Shown: positions 1-11,218, counted from the first letter of the stretch. The stretch: 64,000 bases of DNA from Incurvaria masculella (GCA_946894095.1 OX335659.1:6145501-6209500); one strand, 5' to 3'. The notes: generated from the letters alone by a model not told the origin. Translations and numbers: made by a program.

Positions 1-545
1 TTTTTCTTGGAACTTAGGTATTTTGGCCAAAAACACAAAATATGCGGTATCATTTGCTGCAAAAATGGCCCGCCAAATTTCTTTTCAATGTCTAATAAAA
101 TGGGTTAATAGGTATATATGTGTTCAGGAATCCAACAATTTTTTTACACAAAAGCGAGTTTTTTTTAAAAAATACACAGTTTTCGCTCTCATAAACTCGG
201 CAGAATTGGGCAGCCCAATCTGTCGTCACACATTTGTTTTTAATTCTTATCAGATCGATAATTTCAACGAATCCAACAAATTTGTTACTGGCAACACATA
301 TATTTTGCTAATGGCCAAATAAAGTAAACGGCATAATTTGCCCGCCCATTTTTTTAATTATAATGATAATAAATGATATAGACGAACATACTTTTAACAG
401 AATCCAACAAAAAATTTACATGCCAGTCAGTTTTGCAGCGTATAACGTAACATTGAATTTCGCGCTAAAATAGCTTGGCGAAGGCGGGTGGTAGGCGGCG
501 CGGTGCGGAGGCAGTGCGGCGCGGTGGCGTGCGAACGGTGGCGGC
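1..545 (+). repeat. Left arm of a large inverted repeat, cut by the window edge
   Basis: The sequence from base 1 is, in reverse complement, almost identical to 6090-6513: the outer 425 bases differ at only a few positions, mainly homopolymer lengths. The match continues with lower similarity through a GC-rich stretch to about 545. A chance open frame in each arm translates to the same 47 residues, which independently shows the identity. Inside the arm, TTGGATTC-type motifs (read on the minus strand) recur about every 131-141 bases, so the arm is itself built of about three to four subrepeats. The arm runs off the window, so its outer end is not seen. No protein is encoded. Confidence 0.9.
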
Positions 546-1094
546 GGTAAGAAAGGGTTTAGCCTGTGTTGGTGATACCGATTACGAAGTAATTATTAGT
601 ATTATCTTTGGTGATACTTATGTATAGTTCGTTTTCATGCGTAGTACCTGCATAATGGGCAAGAGTTTATAAAGTGTGATGTGAAATTTGAATTAATTAA
701 TTCGCCAATTTGATAAAGGTATTATTCTTTTGTAATTGCTAGTGATCGTCGAATATACACATGTAAATGAATAAAATACTTTGGTAAAAGTTGAATACAA
801 TTTGAGTTATTTTATTTTTATGCAAGATGATTCCGCGAAGATAAATCACTATAATTAGTTAAACTACATATTTATAAATCACAAATTGATTCACGGTGGA
901 TTATACATACATTCATGAATGAAGAACGTGATATATCACGTTCTTGGATTCAGTGCCGCACTAGCTTAGTACGAAAAAGTATATTTACTTATTGAATTAT
1001 GTTGTGCCTTGGGCGTCAGGGCAAATAGGAGCCGAAAGCGCTAGACCCGAGCACGCCTGTGAAATACCCCGCAATTCGCTTGCACCGGTCATAT
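546..1094. other. AT-rich spacer with a perfect 24-bp palindrome
   Basis: No gene is visible. It holds one copy of a 24-bp sequence (587-610) that recurs in the same orientation at 5852-5875, and a perfect 24-bp palindrome at 922-945 with half-site AAGAACGTGATA. The rest is unassigned. Confidence 0.6.
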
Positions 1095-4000
1095 AATACT
1101 GACCATACATTTAAAAGTATGGAAAATTTACTGTTTCGAGCGTATTCAAATGCGAATATCTAGTTAATTACTCATCAGATTTTAGTGAAGTTTCATCAAT
1201 TCAAATAACACGTTGAAGACTCCATAAGCATAAAAAAGATCGTCGGTGTATAAAGTACCGGTGAAAATGTCTCAAAAATTTTTTTTAAATTTTAAATGTA
1301 TGAAATACATATACCGTCCATCTTTTTTGTTTATGGAGTCTCTGGCGTGCTATCTTTAATGGTGAAAATTTAAATCTGACCATTAATTTCCAAGATATTC
1401 GCAAGTGAATACTGTCGAAACAGTCAAATTTCCATACATTAAAAACTTAAAACAATTTTTGAAAGGCATTTTCACCGATCTAAAAAAACATGAAAAATGT
1501 GGTCTATATCGAATATAGATAACGTTGGATCGGTGGAAATGCCTTTAACAATGTTTTAAATGTAAAGGTATTGAAAATTTACTGTTTTGAGTGCATTCAA
1601 ATGCGAATATCTCGTAAATTAGTCGTCAGATTTTAATGATCATCATTTTAAATAACACGTCAACGACTCCATGAGCATGAAAAACCGGCCATGTGCGAGT
1701 CTGACTTGCACACGAAGGGTTCCGTACCCTCGTACAAGACATAACACAAAAAAGATTTGTGTGTAATTTTGACTATTTTTTTATTCCATATTTTTTTGCT
1801 TATGGAGTATTTGACGTGCTATCTCTAATGGGGAAAACCTCATTTAAATCTGTATATACGGTACATACATTTGCATCGGTATAAATGCCTCTTTCTTTAA
1901 AATTCCTTCAAAAAATTTTGAAAATTTTAAATGTGTTTTTTGTTTGCTCAAGGCGTCTTCAACCTGTTATTTTGAATGGTAAAAACTTTATTTAAATCTG
2001 ACCATTAATTTCTGAGATATTCGCATGTGAATACTGTCGAAACAGTACATTTTCAATACATTTAAAACTTAAAACAATTTTTAAAAGGCGTTTTCACCGG
2101 TCTAAAGAAAATGTGTTCTATTACGAAAATAGGAAACGTTGGATCGGTACAAATGGCTTTAACAATGTTTTAAATGTAAAGGTATTGAAAATTTACTGTT
2201 TTGAGCGCATTCGAAGGCGAATATCTCGTAAATTAGTCGTCAGATTTTAATACAGTTTTGATCATTTAAAATAACACGTGAACGACTCCATGAGCATGAA
2301 AAACCGGCCATGTGCGAGTCTGACTCGCACACGAAGGGTTCCGTACCGTCGAACAAGACATAACACAAACAAGTTTTGCATGTAATCTTAACTTTTTTTT
2401 TATTCCATATGTTTTTCTTATGAAGTCTTTGACGTGCTATCTCTGATGGTGAAAACGTCATTTAAATCTGTAAATACGGTACATACATTTGCATCGGTAT
2501 AAATGCCTCTTTCTTTAAAATTCGTTTAAAAACCTTTGAAAATTTTAAATGTGTGAAAATATTAATACCGTTGATCTTTGTTTGCTCATGGAGTATTCAA
2601 CCTATTTCTTTGAATGGTGAAAACTTTATTTAAATCTGACCATTAATTTCCGAGATATTCGCATATGAATACTGTCGAAACAGTACATTTTCCATACATT
2701 TAAAACTTAAAATAATTTTTAAAAGGCGTTTTCACCGGTCTAAAAAAACATGAAAAATGTGTTCTATTACGAAAATAGAAAACGTTGGATCGGTACAAAT
2801 GGCTTTAACAATGTTGTAAATGTAAAGGTATTGAAAATTTACTGTTTTGAGCGCATTCGAATGCGAATATCTCGTAAATTAGTCGTCAGATTTTAATACA
2901 GTTTTGATCATTTAAAATAACACGAGACCGACTCCATGCATGAAAAACCGGCCATGTGCGAGTCTGACTCGCACACGAAGGGTGCCGTACCGTCGAACAA
3001 GACATAACACAAACAAGTTTTGCATGTAATCTTAACTATTTTTTAATTCCATATGTTTTTCTTATGGAGTCTTTGACGTGCTATCTCTAATGGTGAAAAC
3101 GTCATTTAAATCTGTAAATACGGTACATACATTTGCATCGGTATAAATGCCTCTTTCTTTAAAATTCGTTTAAAAACCTTTGAAAATTTTAAATGTGTCA
3201 AAATACCGTTGATCTTTGTTTGCTCATGGAGTCTTCAACCTGTTATTTTGAATGGTGAAAACTTTATTTAAATCTGACCATTAATTTCTGAGATATTCGC
3301 ATGTGAATAATGTCGAAACAGTACATTTTCAATACATTTAAAACTTAAAACAATTTTTGAAAGGCGTTTTCACAGGTCTAAAAAAAACATGAAAAATGTG
3401 TTCTATATCGAAAATAGAAAACGTTAGATTGGTACAAATGCCTTTAACAATGTTTTAAATGTTAAGGTATTGAAAATGTACTGTTTTGAGCTCATTCAAA
3501 TGCGAATATATCATAAATTAGTCGTCAGATTTTACTGAAGTTTTCATCATTTTAAATAACACTTCAACGACTCCATGAGCATGAAAAACCGGCCATGTGC
3601 GAGTCTGACTCGCACACGAAGGGTTCCGTACCGTCTTACAAGGCATAACACAAAAAAGTTTTGTACGTAATTTTGACAATTTTTTAATTCCATATTTTTT
3701 GCTTATGGAGTATTTGACGTGCTATCTCTAATGGGGAAAACCTTATTCAAATCTGTATATACGGTACATACATTTGCATCGGTATAAATGCCTCTTTCTT
3801 TAAAATTCGTTTAAAAACCTTTGAAAATTTTAAATGTGTGAAAATATAAATACCGTTGATCTTTGTTTGCTCATGGAGTCTTCAACCTATTACTTTGAAT
3901 GGTGAAAACTTTATTAAAATCTGACTATTAATTTCCGAGATATTCGCATGTGAATACTGTCGAAACAGTACATTTTCCATACATTTAAAACTTAAAACAA

Positions 4001-4985
4001 TTTTAAAGAGGCTTGTTCACCGGTCTGATAAAAACATGAAAAATGTGTTCTATATCAAAAATAGATAACATTGGATCGGTGAAAATGCCTTTAACAATGT
4101 TTTAAATATAAAGGTATTGAAAATTTACTGTTTTGAGCGTATTAAAATGCGAATATCTCGTAAATTAGTCGTCAGATTTTAATGAAGTTTTCATCATTTA
4201 AAATAACACGTCAACGACTCCATGGCCATGTGCGAGTCTGACTCGCACACGAAGGGTTCCGTACCATCGTACAAGATATAACACAAAAAAGTTTTGTATG
4301 TAATTTTCATAATTTTTGGTTCCATATTTTTTGCTAATGGAGTCTTTGCCGAGCTATCTCTAATGGTGAAAACCTCATTTAAATCTGTGTATACGGTATA
4401 AACATTTGTATCGGTATAAATGCCTCTTTCTTTAAAATTCCTTTAAAAAAATTTGAAAATTTTAAATGTGTGAAAATATGAATACCGTTCATCTTTGTTT
4501 GCTAATGGAGTCTTCAACCTGTTATTTTAAATGATGAAAACTTAATTAAAATCTGACGACTCATTTACGAGATATTCGCATTTGAATACACTCAAAACAG
4601 TAAATTTTCCATACTTTTAAATTTAAAACATTGCTTAAGGCATTTTCACCTATTGAACGTTGCCTATTTTCGATATTGAACATATTTTTCATGTTTTTTT
4701 TAAATCGGTAAAAATTCCTTTTAATTATATTTTTGAAATTTTACTGTACAATTTTGACAGTATTGACATGCGAATATATCGGAAATTAATGGTCAGATTG
4801 AAATGAGGTTTTCACCATTAAAGATAGCAAGTCAAAGACTCCATAAGCGAAAAAAGATGGACGGTATTTTTATTTCCATACATTTAAAATTTAAAACATT
4901 GTTAAGACTCATTTTCACCGATGCTTTATACACCGACGATCTTTTTTCATGCTAATGGAGTGAATATACTGATAAGTTGAATACA
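1095..4985. repeat. Tandem array of about 640-bp units bounded by an inner inverted repeat
   Basis: The marker GGCCATGTGCGAGTC occurs at 1687, 2306, 2950, 3591 and 4224, giving spacings of 619, 644, 641 and 633 bases. Units are perhaps 85-95% alike by eye. Each unit contains a module of about 65 bases (TTTACTGTTTTGAGCGCATT ... GTCAGATTTTA) and an inverted relative (TCTGACCATTAATTT ... GAAACAGTACATTTT), so every unit can fold back on itself. The outer flanks, about 1208-1445 and 4735-4965, are inverted copies of each other (shared GATCGTCGGTGTATAAAG, and ACCGTCCATCTTTTTT followed by TATGGAGTC). I do not recognise a named family. The short frames inside are chance. Confidence 0.85.
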
Positions 4986-5116
4986 TTATCAATTTTCTCT
5001 AGCCACATAAAAGTCAATATGAAGGAAACATAAAATGCACTTATTTTTTTTAATTCAAAGAAAAATCCGGTGGGTATAACATTTTATTTACTTTTTTAAT
5101 CATATAACAACATATT

Positions 5117-5426
5117 AAAAACCGGCCAAATGCGAGTCGGACTCGCTCACGAAGGGTTCCGTACCATCGTAGAAAAAAAAACAAAAAAATCACGTTTTTT
5201 GTATGGGAGCCCTCTTTAATTTTAATAATTTTTTCATCTTTCCTATTTGTTGTTATAGCAGCAAAATAAATACACACTCTGTGAAAATTTCAACTGTCTA
5301 CCTGTTACGGTTACTGAGATACAGCCCTGTGACAGACGGACAGACGGACGGACGGACGGACGGACGGACAGCGGAGGCTTAGTAATAGGGTTCCGTTTTC
5401 ACCCTTTGGGTACGGAACCCTAAAAA
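5117..5426 (+). repeat. Dispersed ACCGGCC repeat, near full length
   Basis: Starts AAAACCGGCCAAATGCGAGT and ends TACGGAACCCTAAAAA, about 310 bp. Near the start is GAAGGGTTCCGTACC and at the end its reverse complement, so the two ends can pair. A (CGGA)n run lies near the 3' third. At least seven other copies occur in this window. I recognise this as a very common non-coding repeat of Lepidoptera but cannot assign its class from one window. Confidence 0.85.
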
Positions 5427-5446
5427 GTAATAAATAAATAAAATAC

Positions 5447-5573
5447 ATACATACTCTGTGAAAATTTCACCTTCCTACTTATTACGGTTCATAAGATAGA
5501 GCCCTGTGACAGACGGACGGATGGACGAACGGAGAGCGGAGTTGGCATCCTTTGGGTACGGAACCCTAAAAAA
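5447..5573 (+). repeat. Dispersed ACCGGCC repeat, 3' part only
   Basis: A second 3' half (ACTCTGTGAAAATTTCACC to GGAACCCTAAAAA) lies directly behind the copy at 5117, in the same orientation, after a short A/T linker. This suggests either tandem insertion or partial duplication of the first copy. Confidence 0.8.
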
Positions 5574-5576
5574 GTA

Positions 5577-5682
5577 GTATTCAGAGTGGGCGGTCTAACT
5601 TGACGACCCGGATTATGTCCGTCCTATGTATGGTTAGTCCAGTGATAATCCGTATAAAATGATTACAGTTCACTCTGAATAC
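5577..5682. mobile_element. Short terminal-inverted-repeat element (MITE-like)
   Basis: 106 bp with a perfect 12-bp inverted terminus, GTATTCAGAGTG and CACTCTGAATAC. The left end (CAGAGTGGGCGGTCT) resembles the left end of the MITE at 43452 (CAGAGTGGGCAGTCT), so it may be a deleted relative of that family. No coding capacity. Confidence 0.65.
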
Positions 5683-5944
5683 AACTGCTAGAATCTACGA
5701 GTCGAGCCGGTTATAAAGATGTGTCACTTGCCATAGAAAACATACACGAGTTATGCACGTACATGACCAATTTATTTACCAAAATCATCCGAAATGCTCG
5801 CCAGCTCCCAACTACGCGCTCGCTTTAGGTACATTCGATTATGCACCACCAAAGTAATTATTAGTATTATCTTTGCCACCACACTCCAAAGCCCCGCGCC
5901 TCGAGCGTTTCGTTGCCTCGAGCAAAGGTCGGCGCACACGCACA
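5683..5944. other. Spacer between the array and the right arm
   Basis: Unassigned sequence. It contains the second copy of the 24-bp direct repeat (5852-5875). GC content rises from about 5890 towards the arm. The overlapping open frames here are not supported by any recognisable domain. Confidence 0.5.
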
Positions 5945-6513
5945 CTTACGCAATCACACATATTGAAACACGTGCCTCAGCCGCCGCTGCCGTCCCGCTT
6001 CGGCCTGCCTCAGCCTACCACCCGCGCTCATCTTGCCGTTTTAGCGCGAAATTCAAAGTTGCGTTAAACGCTGCAAAACTGACGGTCGTGTAACTTTTTT
6101 GTTGGATTCTGTTAAAAGTATGTTCGTCTATATCATTTATTATCATTATAATTTAAAAAATGGGCGGGCAAATTATGCCGTTTACTTTATTTGGCCATTA
6201 GCAAAATATATGTGTTGCCAGTAACAAATTTGTTGGATTCGTTGAAATTATCGATCTGATAAGAATTAAAAACAAATGTGTGACGACAGATTGGGCTGCA
6301 CAATTCTGCCGAGTTTATGAGAGCGAAAACTGTGTATTTTTAAAAAAAAACTCGCTTTTGTGTAAAAAAATTGTTGGATTCCTGAACACATATATACCTA
6401 TTAACCCATTTTATTAGACATTGAAAAGAAATTTGGCGGGCCATTTTTGCAGCAAATGATACCGCATATTTTGTGTTTTTGGCCAAAATACCTAAGTTCC
6501 GGGAAAAAAAAAT
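5945..6513 (-). repeat. Right arm of the large inverted repeat
   Basis: Reverse complement of the left arm at 1-545. The outer 425 bases are nearly identical; the inner GC-rich 120 bases are diverged. The motif GTTGGATTC appears at 6101, 6232, 6373 and, as GTTAGATTC, 6514, marking subrepeats of 131-141 bp. The last subrepeat continues past 6513, where the matching left-arm sequence would lie outside the window. Confidence 0.9.
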
Positions 6514-7103
6514 GTTAGATTCTGAGTCATTCATTTTTAAAACCTGTATTTGTACACATTCTGAAGATTTCATGGACGGGCGAATTCATGCATGTCTCAA
6601 ATGCCCCATTCAACGGAGTAATAGATAGTTATAGAGAAACGAATAAATACTTTTTACTACCTTTATTTTAAGTTGACTTCCTGTGGGATGCAAAATGGAA
6701 AAACATTTTTTCCCCTACTATCCGACTACTCATGTACAGCTTTGAAACTTTGCAGAAATGCTTCTGAGACTTTAAAATAAAATAAAAATTAAAACATTTT
6801 AGAATCAAGTTTTAAATTAAGAAATATTAAAAGTTTGAGGCGGGAAACATCAATAAATCCGAATTAAACTAAGCATTTAAAAAATTAAGTACAGAGATTT
6901 TTAGATTCTATTGTGTTTCTTTTTAGTTAATGTTGATGTAATTTTAGTTTGTATTATTAGTTATTAAGATTTGTATTATTATAGAATTATGAAATTATCT
7001 TAACAAAGTACGGAGCACATCACTGTAAATGCCAATAATTGGCATTTCCAAGGAAAACATATGTCGGTCAAAGTGCAATGAATGACGGTAACGGTAATGC
7101 CAT
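6514..7103. other. AT-rich sequence, no gene seen
   Basis: Contains the start of a fourth arm subrepeat (6514 to about 6580), then AT-rich DNA. A near-palindrome lies at about 7028-7048 (AATGCCA..TTGGCATTT). Nothing else supported. Confidence 0.5.
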
Positions 7104-7400
7104 TTTTAGGCTTCCGTACCCAAAGGGTGAAAACGGGACCCTATTACTAAGCCTCCGCTGTCCGTCCGTCCGTCCGTCCGTCCGTCCGTCCGTCCGTCCG
7201 TCCGTCCGTCCGTCTGTCACAGGGCTGTATCTTATAAACCGTAACAGGTAGTTAGCTGAATTTTTAACAGATTATGTATTTATTTTGCCGCTATAACAAC
7301 AAATAGGTAACATTGTATAATAATACAAATTAAAGGACAAAAAAACAGTTTTGTTTGTAAATATTGTACGATGGTGCGGAACCCTTCGTGTGCGAACTAC
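7104..7400 (-). repeat. Dispersed ACCGGCC repeat with expanded tetranucleotide run
   Basis: Reverse-oriented copy: starts with TTTAGGCTTCCGTACCC and runs to GGAACCCTTCGTGTGCG. The GTCC microsatellite is expanded to more than a dozen units at about 7160-7214. That run gives a chance frame reading SVRP repeats, which is not a gene. Confidence 0.85.
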
Positions 7401-7834
7401 AGTGAAATAATAAGTACAATAAAATTTATAAGTTATAATAGTTATATTCACTCTATCTTACTTTAGTTTTTACGCTCTCTTGCCCAACTGTTCACAACAT
7501 TTTGGGAAATACGCCGCGTGTCCGTGATCCAAATAGGTTGTCGTGTGATTAAGTCGAACGTGTTAAGGCTGCCCCGCACGCCATGTCGCTCTCAGTTATG
7601 CGTGAATTTCCCAGAGGTACTTAACTCGTAATAAACATGTGAATACAATTGTATAAGACTTCAAGCTTAAACGCAATTTATTATTGAACAGTAGATACTT
7701 AGGTCGAAGAATATATAAAATAAGCATATTTTTCACATTACCATCGATTACCATCTACCAAGGATTTGTTTGTCACTTGACTGAGATCGAAGTGTGTATT
7801 TTATAATTGTGGACGGAAAAATATGTTATGTAAA
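7401..7834. other. No feature seen
   Basis: AT-rich unique sequence with a slightly GC-richer patch at about 7540-7600. No open frame or repeat was recognised. Confidence 0.4.
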
Positions 7835-7835
7835 C

Positions 7836-7946
7836 CAGTGAAGTTTCTTTGCGGGTTCTTCTTTACTGGGTTGATCGTATCCGCGGATCTTTGTGACGTA
7901 ACTTAGTGTAGTTTGATCATAAAAGTTTAAATAAATAAAATTAAAA
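7836..7946 (+). repeat. Member of a repeat pair with 11680-11797
   Basis: GTGAAGTTTCTTTGCGGGTT through GACGTAACTTAGTGTAGTTT and AAGTTTAAATAAAT recurs in the same orientation at 11680. About 110 bp is shared with small gaps. Class unknown; the AATAAA-like end suggests a retroelement 3' end. Confidence 0.7.
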
Positions 7947-8377
7947 AGCCGTCACCGACTATGCCAGCCCCATAGTGACTTTAAGTAAATTATGTTCGCA
8001 TAGTACTTATTAATATAGTAAAAGATATCGTTTCACTTAAGCACTATTTTGAAAACAAAAAAAACTTCAGATGATTTAAAGACGGGTGCTTTCAATTCAT
8101 CAGTACAGAAATGTCCGTGCATTTCGTAGGTGCATAAATTTTTTCGGTGGTTTCAATAAAAAAATGTGCCCAAATGGAACAATATTGCCTTAGAATATTA
8201 AAAGCAGGCAGGGTGGAGAACATTGATCGTTGCAAGTTGCGCGTTTAACATGAGGTGTTTACGATTGTACCAATTGATAATAATAATAATAATGTTTGGT
8301 TCATAATTTGTCAAAAATTTTACAAACAAATAAAACATTTACAAGAAACAAAAATTAAAATAAGATCAAGGCCGGAT

Positions 8378-8554
8378 GCTAGAAATCTGTTTGAGGATTT
8401 GTCATCGCGGTTGATCGAATCATGGCGTGACCAGAGGGCTGGCTGGTATCTCGGGCAGAGGTTGAGCCTAGCTATCCAGAGAGGGAATGCGGCCAGCCTT
8501 TTGGGCACCCTGCCTCCTGGCAGCGATATGGCTGAAATTTATTATTTGTTATAA
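8378..8554 (+). pseudogene. C-terminal fragment of a transposon-like protein
   Basis: The frame reads ARNLFEDLSSRLIESW, then QRAGWYLGQRLSLAIQRGN and AASLLGTLPPG, ending in a stop at 8552-8554. The pattern RAG-Y-QR-S-AIQRGNAAS-LGTLP looks like a conserved C-terminal tail I associate with repeat-encoded proteins of insect genomes, but I cannot name the family with certainty. Codons upstream of about 8378 (NNNNN, then a KIKIR-type stretch) look non-coding, so only the last 58 residues appear genuine. An AT-rich stretch resembling a 3' UTR follows. It could instead be the last exon of a host gene. A homology search would decide. Confidence 0.4.
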
Positions 8555-10264
8555 ATGTGTGTAATTTTAGGAATAGTTTAATTTATAGGATAATGTATAA
8601 TATTTTAGTTTAAAAAAAAGAATAAGATCAATACAATCATAAAAAAGATAAAATAACTGAAATAATAACTGCAAAAAGATGTAAACACACAGTCGAAAAG
8701 ATGTTGAAGTGACACGAACGAATATTATGTAAATTATACCTGAGGTATTATACTAATAATTTGAGATCGATGATTTTAGTACCTCTGGGAAATTAACGTA
8801 TAACTGAAAGCCACCTAGCGTCCACGGAGCCTTAAATTGAAAAGCATACACGTCGCGTCGTGTGTGCGAGCAGCCGCGCCGTGTTAAGTTGAAGTGACGC
8901 GGGCGCACTGCGCGCATGGCGGCGATAATTGATACAGGCACGGGCGGCGGAGGCCCGGGTGCTTCGTGGGTACCGTCGGCAAATAGGGCAGTAGGTGGAC
9001 AGGCTTTGGGAAAACGATGTGACCCCCAAAAACACAACCATTTCTTGACTATTCCATTAAAATCATTATCAAATCACGCCATTTCCGGGAGAGGTAGGTA
9101 GAGATGATAGAGCGTCACGGTACGATCACAGCATATTTTATGGACAGGTTCTCCGAATTTATATAATTCGATCAAAATGAAAAAAACATATTTAAGCTTA
9201 GTGAACTATGGGAACGTAAGGATCGTTGTAGAAGAACGGGCCAAGGTTTGTCTCACTTGCCTTAAACATCTCAAGAAAATATCAGGCAAATCAGTGATTT
9301 CCGGGGCGGTAATTAGACGTTTATGTTTAATCGTTATCGGGTCGAGAGCAAAATGTAAATTTAAGGTCCTCCTATAAATAGCAAGCCGCTTCAAGTAACC
9401 AGAACCATCAAGCTATGCAGGTTTAGCTGTTTTTTTTTGTTTTGTCATTTAGCGTGATTTGGTTTGAAAACCAAATAATAAATATTTATTTTTTTATATG
9501 ACATTAAAATGTGTTTTTTTTTAAAAGAAAATCTGAATTCCTAAATGGTTTTTGACTACTGAATGAATTTGCTAACGCTACTGTTACGAAGGTCGGATGT
9601 AGGCGTGCGGACGGAGACGCGTCTCTAAAATATCGGAAAGATCATGCAAATTCCTCGTGCACGACATTTGACTGGATGGTTTATCGGGGCCGACAACGCG
9701 CGGCTCTTGTCTGCGGGCCGAGTGTCGTGTCGGATCATTCATTATTTAAATACGACCATCTAATAAATAATTAATACATGAACTGGGCTTATGGGTTTAT
9801 GTGTTTGTTAACAGTCAAGTCAGCATCAAATGTTTTGTTAAATTGAAAACTTTATGAAACGAAAAGCGACACTATAAAGAGATTAACCTAGATTTATTAT
9901 TTATATAATAGTAATATTATAAAATAATACATATAAATAAATATATTAGTATGCAGAGTATTCGTCTCATTCTCTCAAAGTTTAGTTTTTTTTAAGGTTT
10001 CCCTTCTGTCGCGTGTGAACTGCACACAAGTTTTTTTAAGTAATATCGGGTGTGAACATGTTCAAATACATGTTATTATTTTTTTACGTCGATAAGAATT
10101 TATTTACAGCATTTACTTGGTAATTACTAGCATTCTCGGTTCGTAAACCTCATTCGTTATTAAATTATGTACACCTCACTCGCAGACTTTATTCAAAGTT
10201 CACTAAAATCACTATGAATTAATAAAAATAAATACCGATACTAAGTTACTCATTTTTCTCAAAT
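8555..10264. other. Mostly unassigned; GC-rich patches
   Basis: 8820-9060 is GC-rich with CpG-like content (GGCGGCGGAGGC) and overlapping chance frames on both strands; it could be regulatory. 9590-9740 is a second GC-richer patch. A perfect short inverted repeat, ATTTGGTTT..AAACCAAAT, lies at 9458-9477. No gene is supported. Confidence 0.4.
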
Positions 10265-10405
10265 CAAAGGTTACTTTTCTTTTTATTGCTACCTGTATAT
10301 TCTTGTCCCAATATCGGGTTGATTGGAAGATATTTACTTTAGACAATAAGTCCGCCCTAGCATGTACATTTGTGTATGGAAGCAATAAAGATTATTATTA
10401 TTATT
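10265..10405 (+). repeat. Possible LINE 3' end with ATT microsatellite
   Basis: GCAATAAAGATTATTATTAT closes this stretch. Many non-LTR elements of Lepidoptera end with an AATAAA signal followed by an (ATT)n run. No coding part is attached, so only a 3' tail is proposed. Confidence 0.35.
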
Positions 10406-10849
10406 TAATCTCATATGAAATGCACAATTTTATGTACAGAGAGACGATATTTTATGCAGGATCCGTGAAGACCGACGAATAAATTGTTTACTTCTAATTT
10501 TGCATTGAATTAATTAACTCAGATACCCAGTAAATACCAGAGAAACGTGATACCACAATTTCATTCACTCGAAGATGTATCTATTCGGCCCTTTTAATTT
10601 GCAACCCATAGAAGTGGAGTAACTTTCCGAGTATCCCCATTAAAACTTTCCACCCTTTTGATACTAGATATCTTTTGTAATAGACCGCCTGCATTGTTAG
10701 TTCTTTCTCACAAAAAACGAAAAGAAAATAGGGGATTCCTTTCCTTGTATTTTTTTTAAATTACATAATGGGAGTTCGTTCGACGCTGCCCTTTATATGC
10801 GCTGATATTGTAATTTTCCCTTCTATGACGGTATGTACAGTCATTTGCT

Positions 10850-11218
10850 TTAAGGATGTTCCGACCCATACAATGTTTTTTTTACACAGAACGCAAAAAG
10901 TATTGCACTTTAAGGCACGAATTCGTCAAAAATATTAAATATAGCCATAGTAGTTGCAGCGAAAACATATTCACAATTTCAGGTTTAATGGTTTCGTTGT
11001 AATTGCCGATTAGAAGTTTTACACCGTTAGATGGTGCTGTTAAATAATAATCGTATTTAAATAAATTATAACAAAACCAATAATCCTGAAATTGTGAAAT
11101 TATTTTCGCTGCAAGTAATATGACTATATTCAACTTTTATTATTAATTCGTGGCTTAAAGTGCAATACTTTTTGCGTTATGTGTGCAAACAACTTTATAT
11201 GGGTCGGAACAGCCTTAA
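10850..11218. mobile_element. TTAA-flanked palindromic MITE
   Basis: TTAAGGATGTTCCGACCCAT at the left and its counterpart ending ATGGGTCGGAACAGCCTTAA at the right. Inverted similarity runs inward over at least 140 bases (TGCACTTTAAGGCACGAATT against CGTGGCTTAAAGTGCAATAC, then TCACAATTTCAGG against CCTGAAATTGTGA). The 369-bp element therefore folds almost end to end. TTAA at both ends fits a piggyBac-type MITE. No transposase is encoded. Confidence 0.85.

Noticed and set aside
23..322. 99-codon frame at the left edge and its twin at 6340-6573
   Set aside because: Both lie in the inverted arms. The identity reflects arm identity, the composition is AT-driven, and one copy extends differently at each side.
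5794..6093. Two overlapping plus-strand frames
   Set aside because: They span spacer and arm sequence, overlap each other, and carry no domain.
7039..7251. Frame reading SVRP repeats
   Set aside because: It is the translation of an expanded GTCC microsatellite inside a dispersed repeat.
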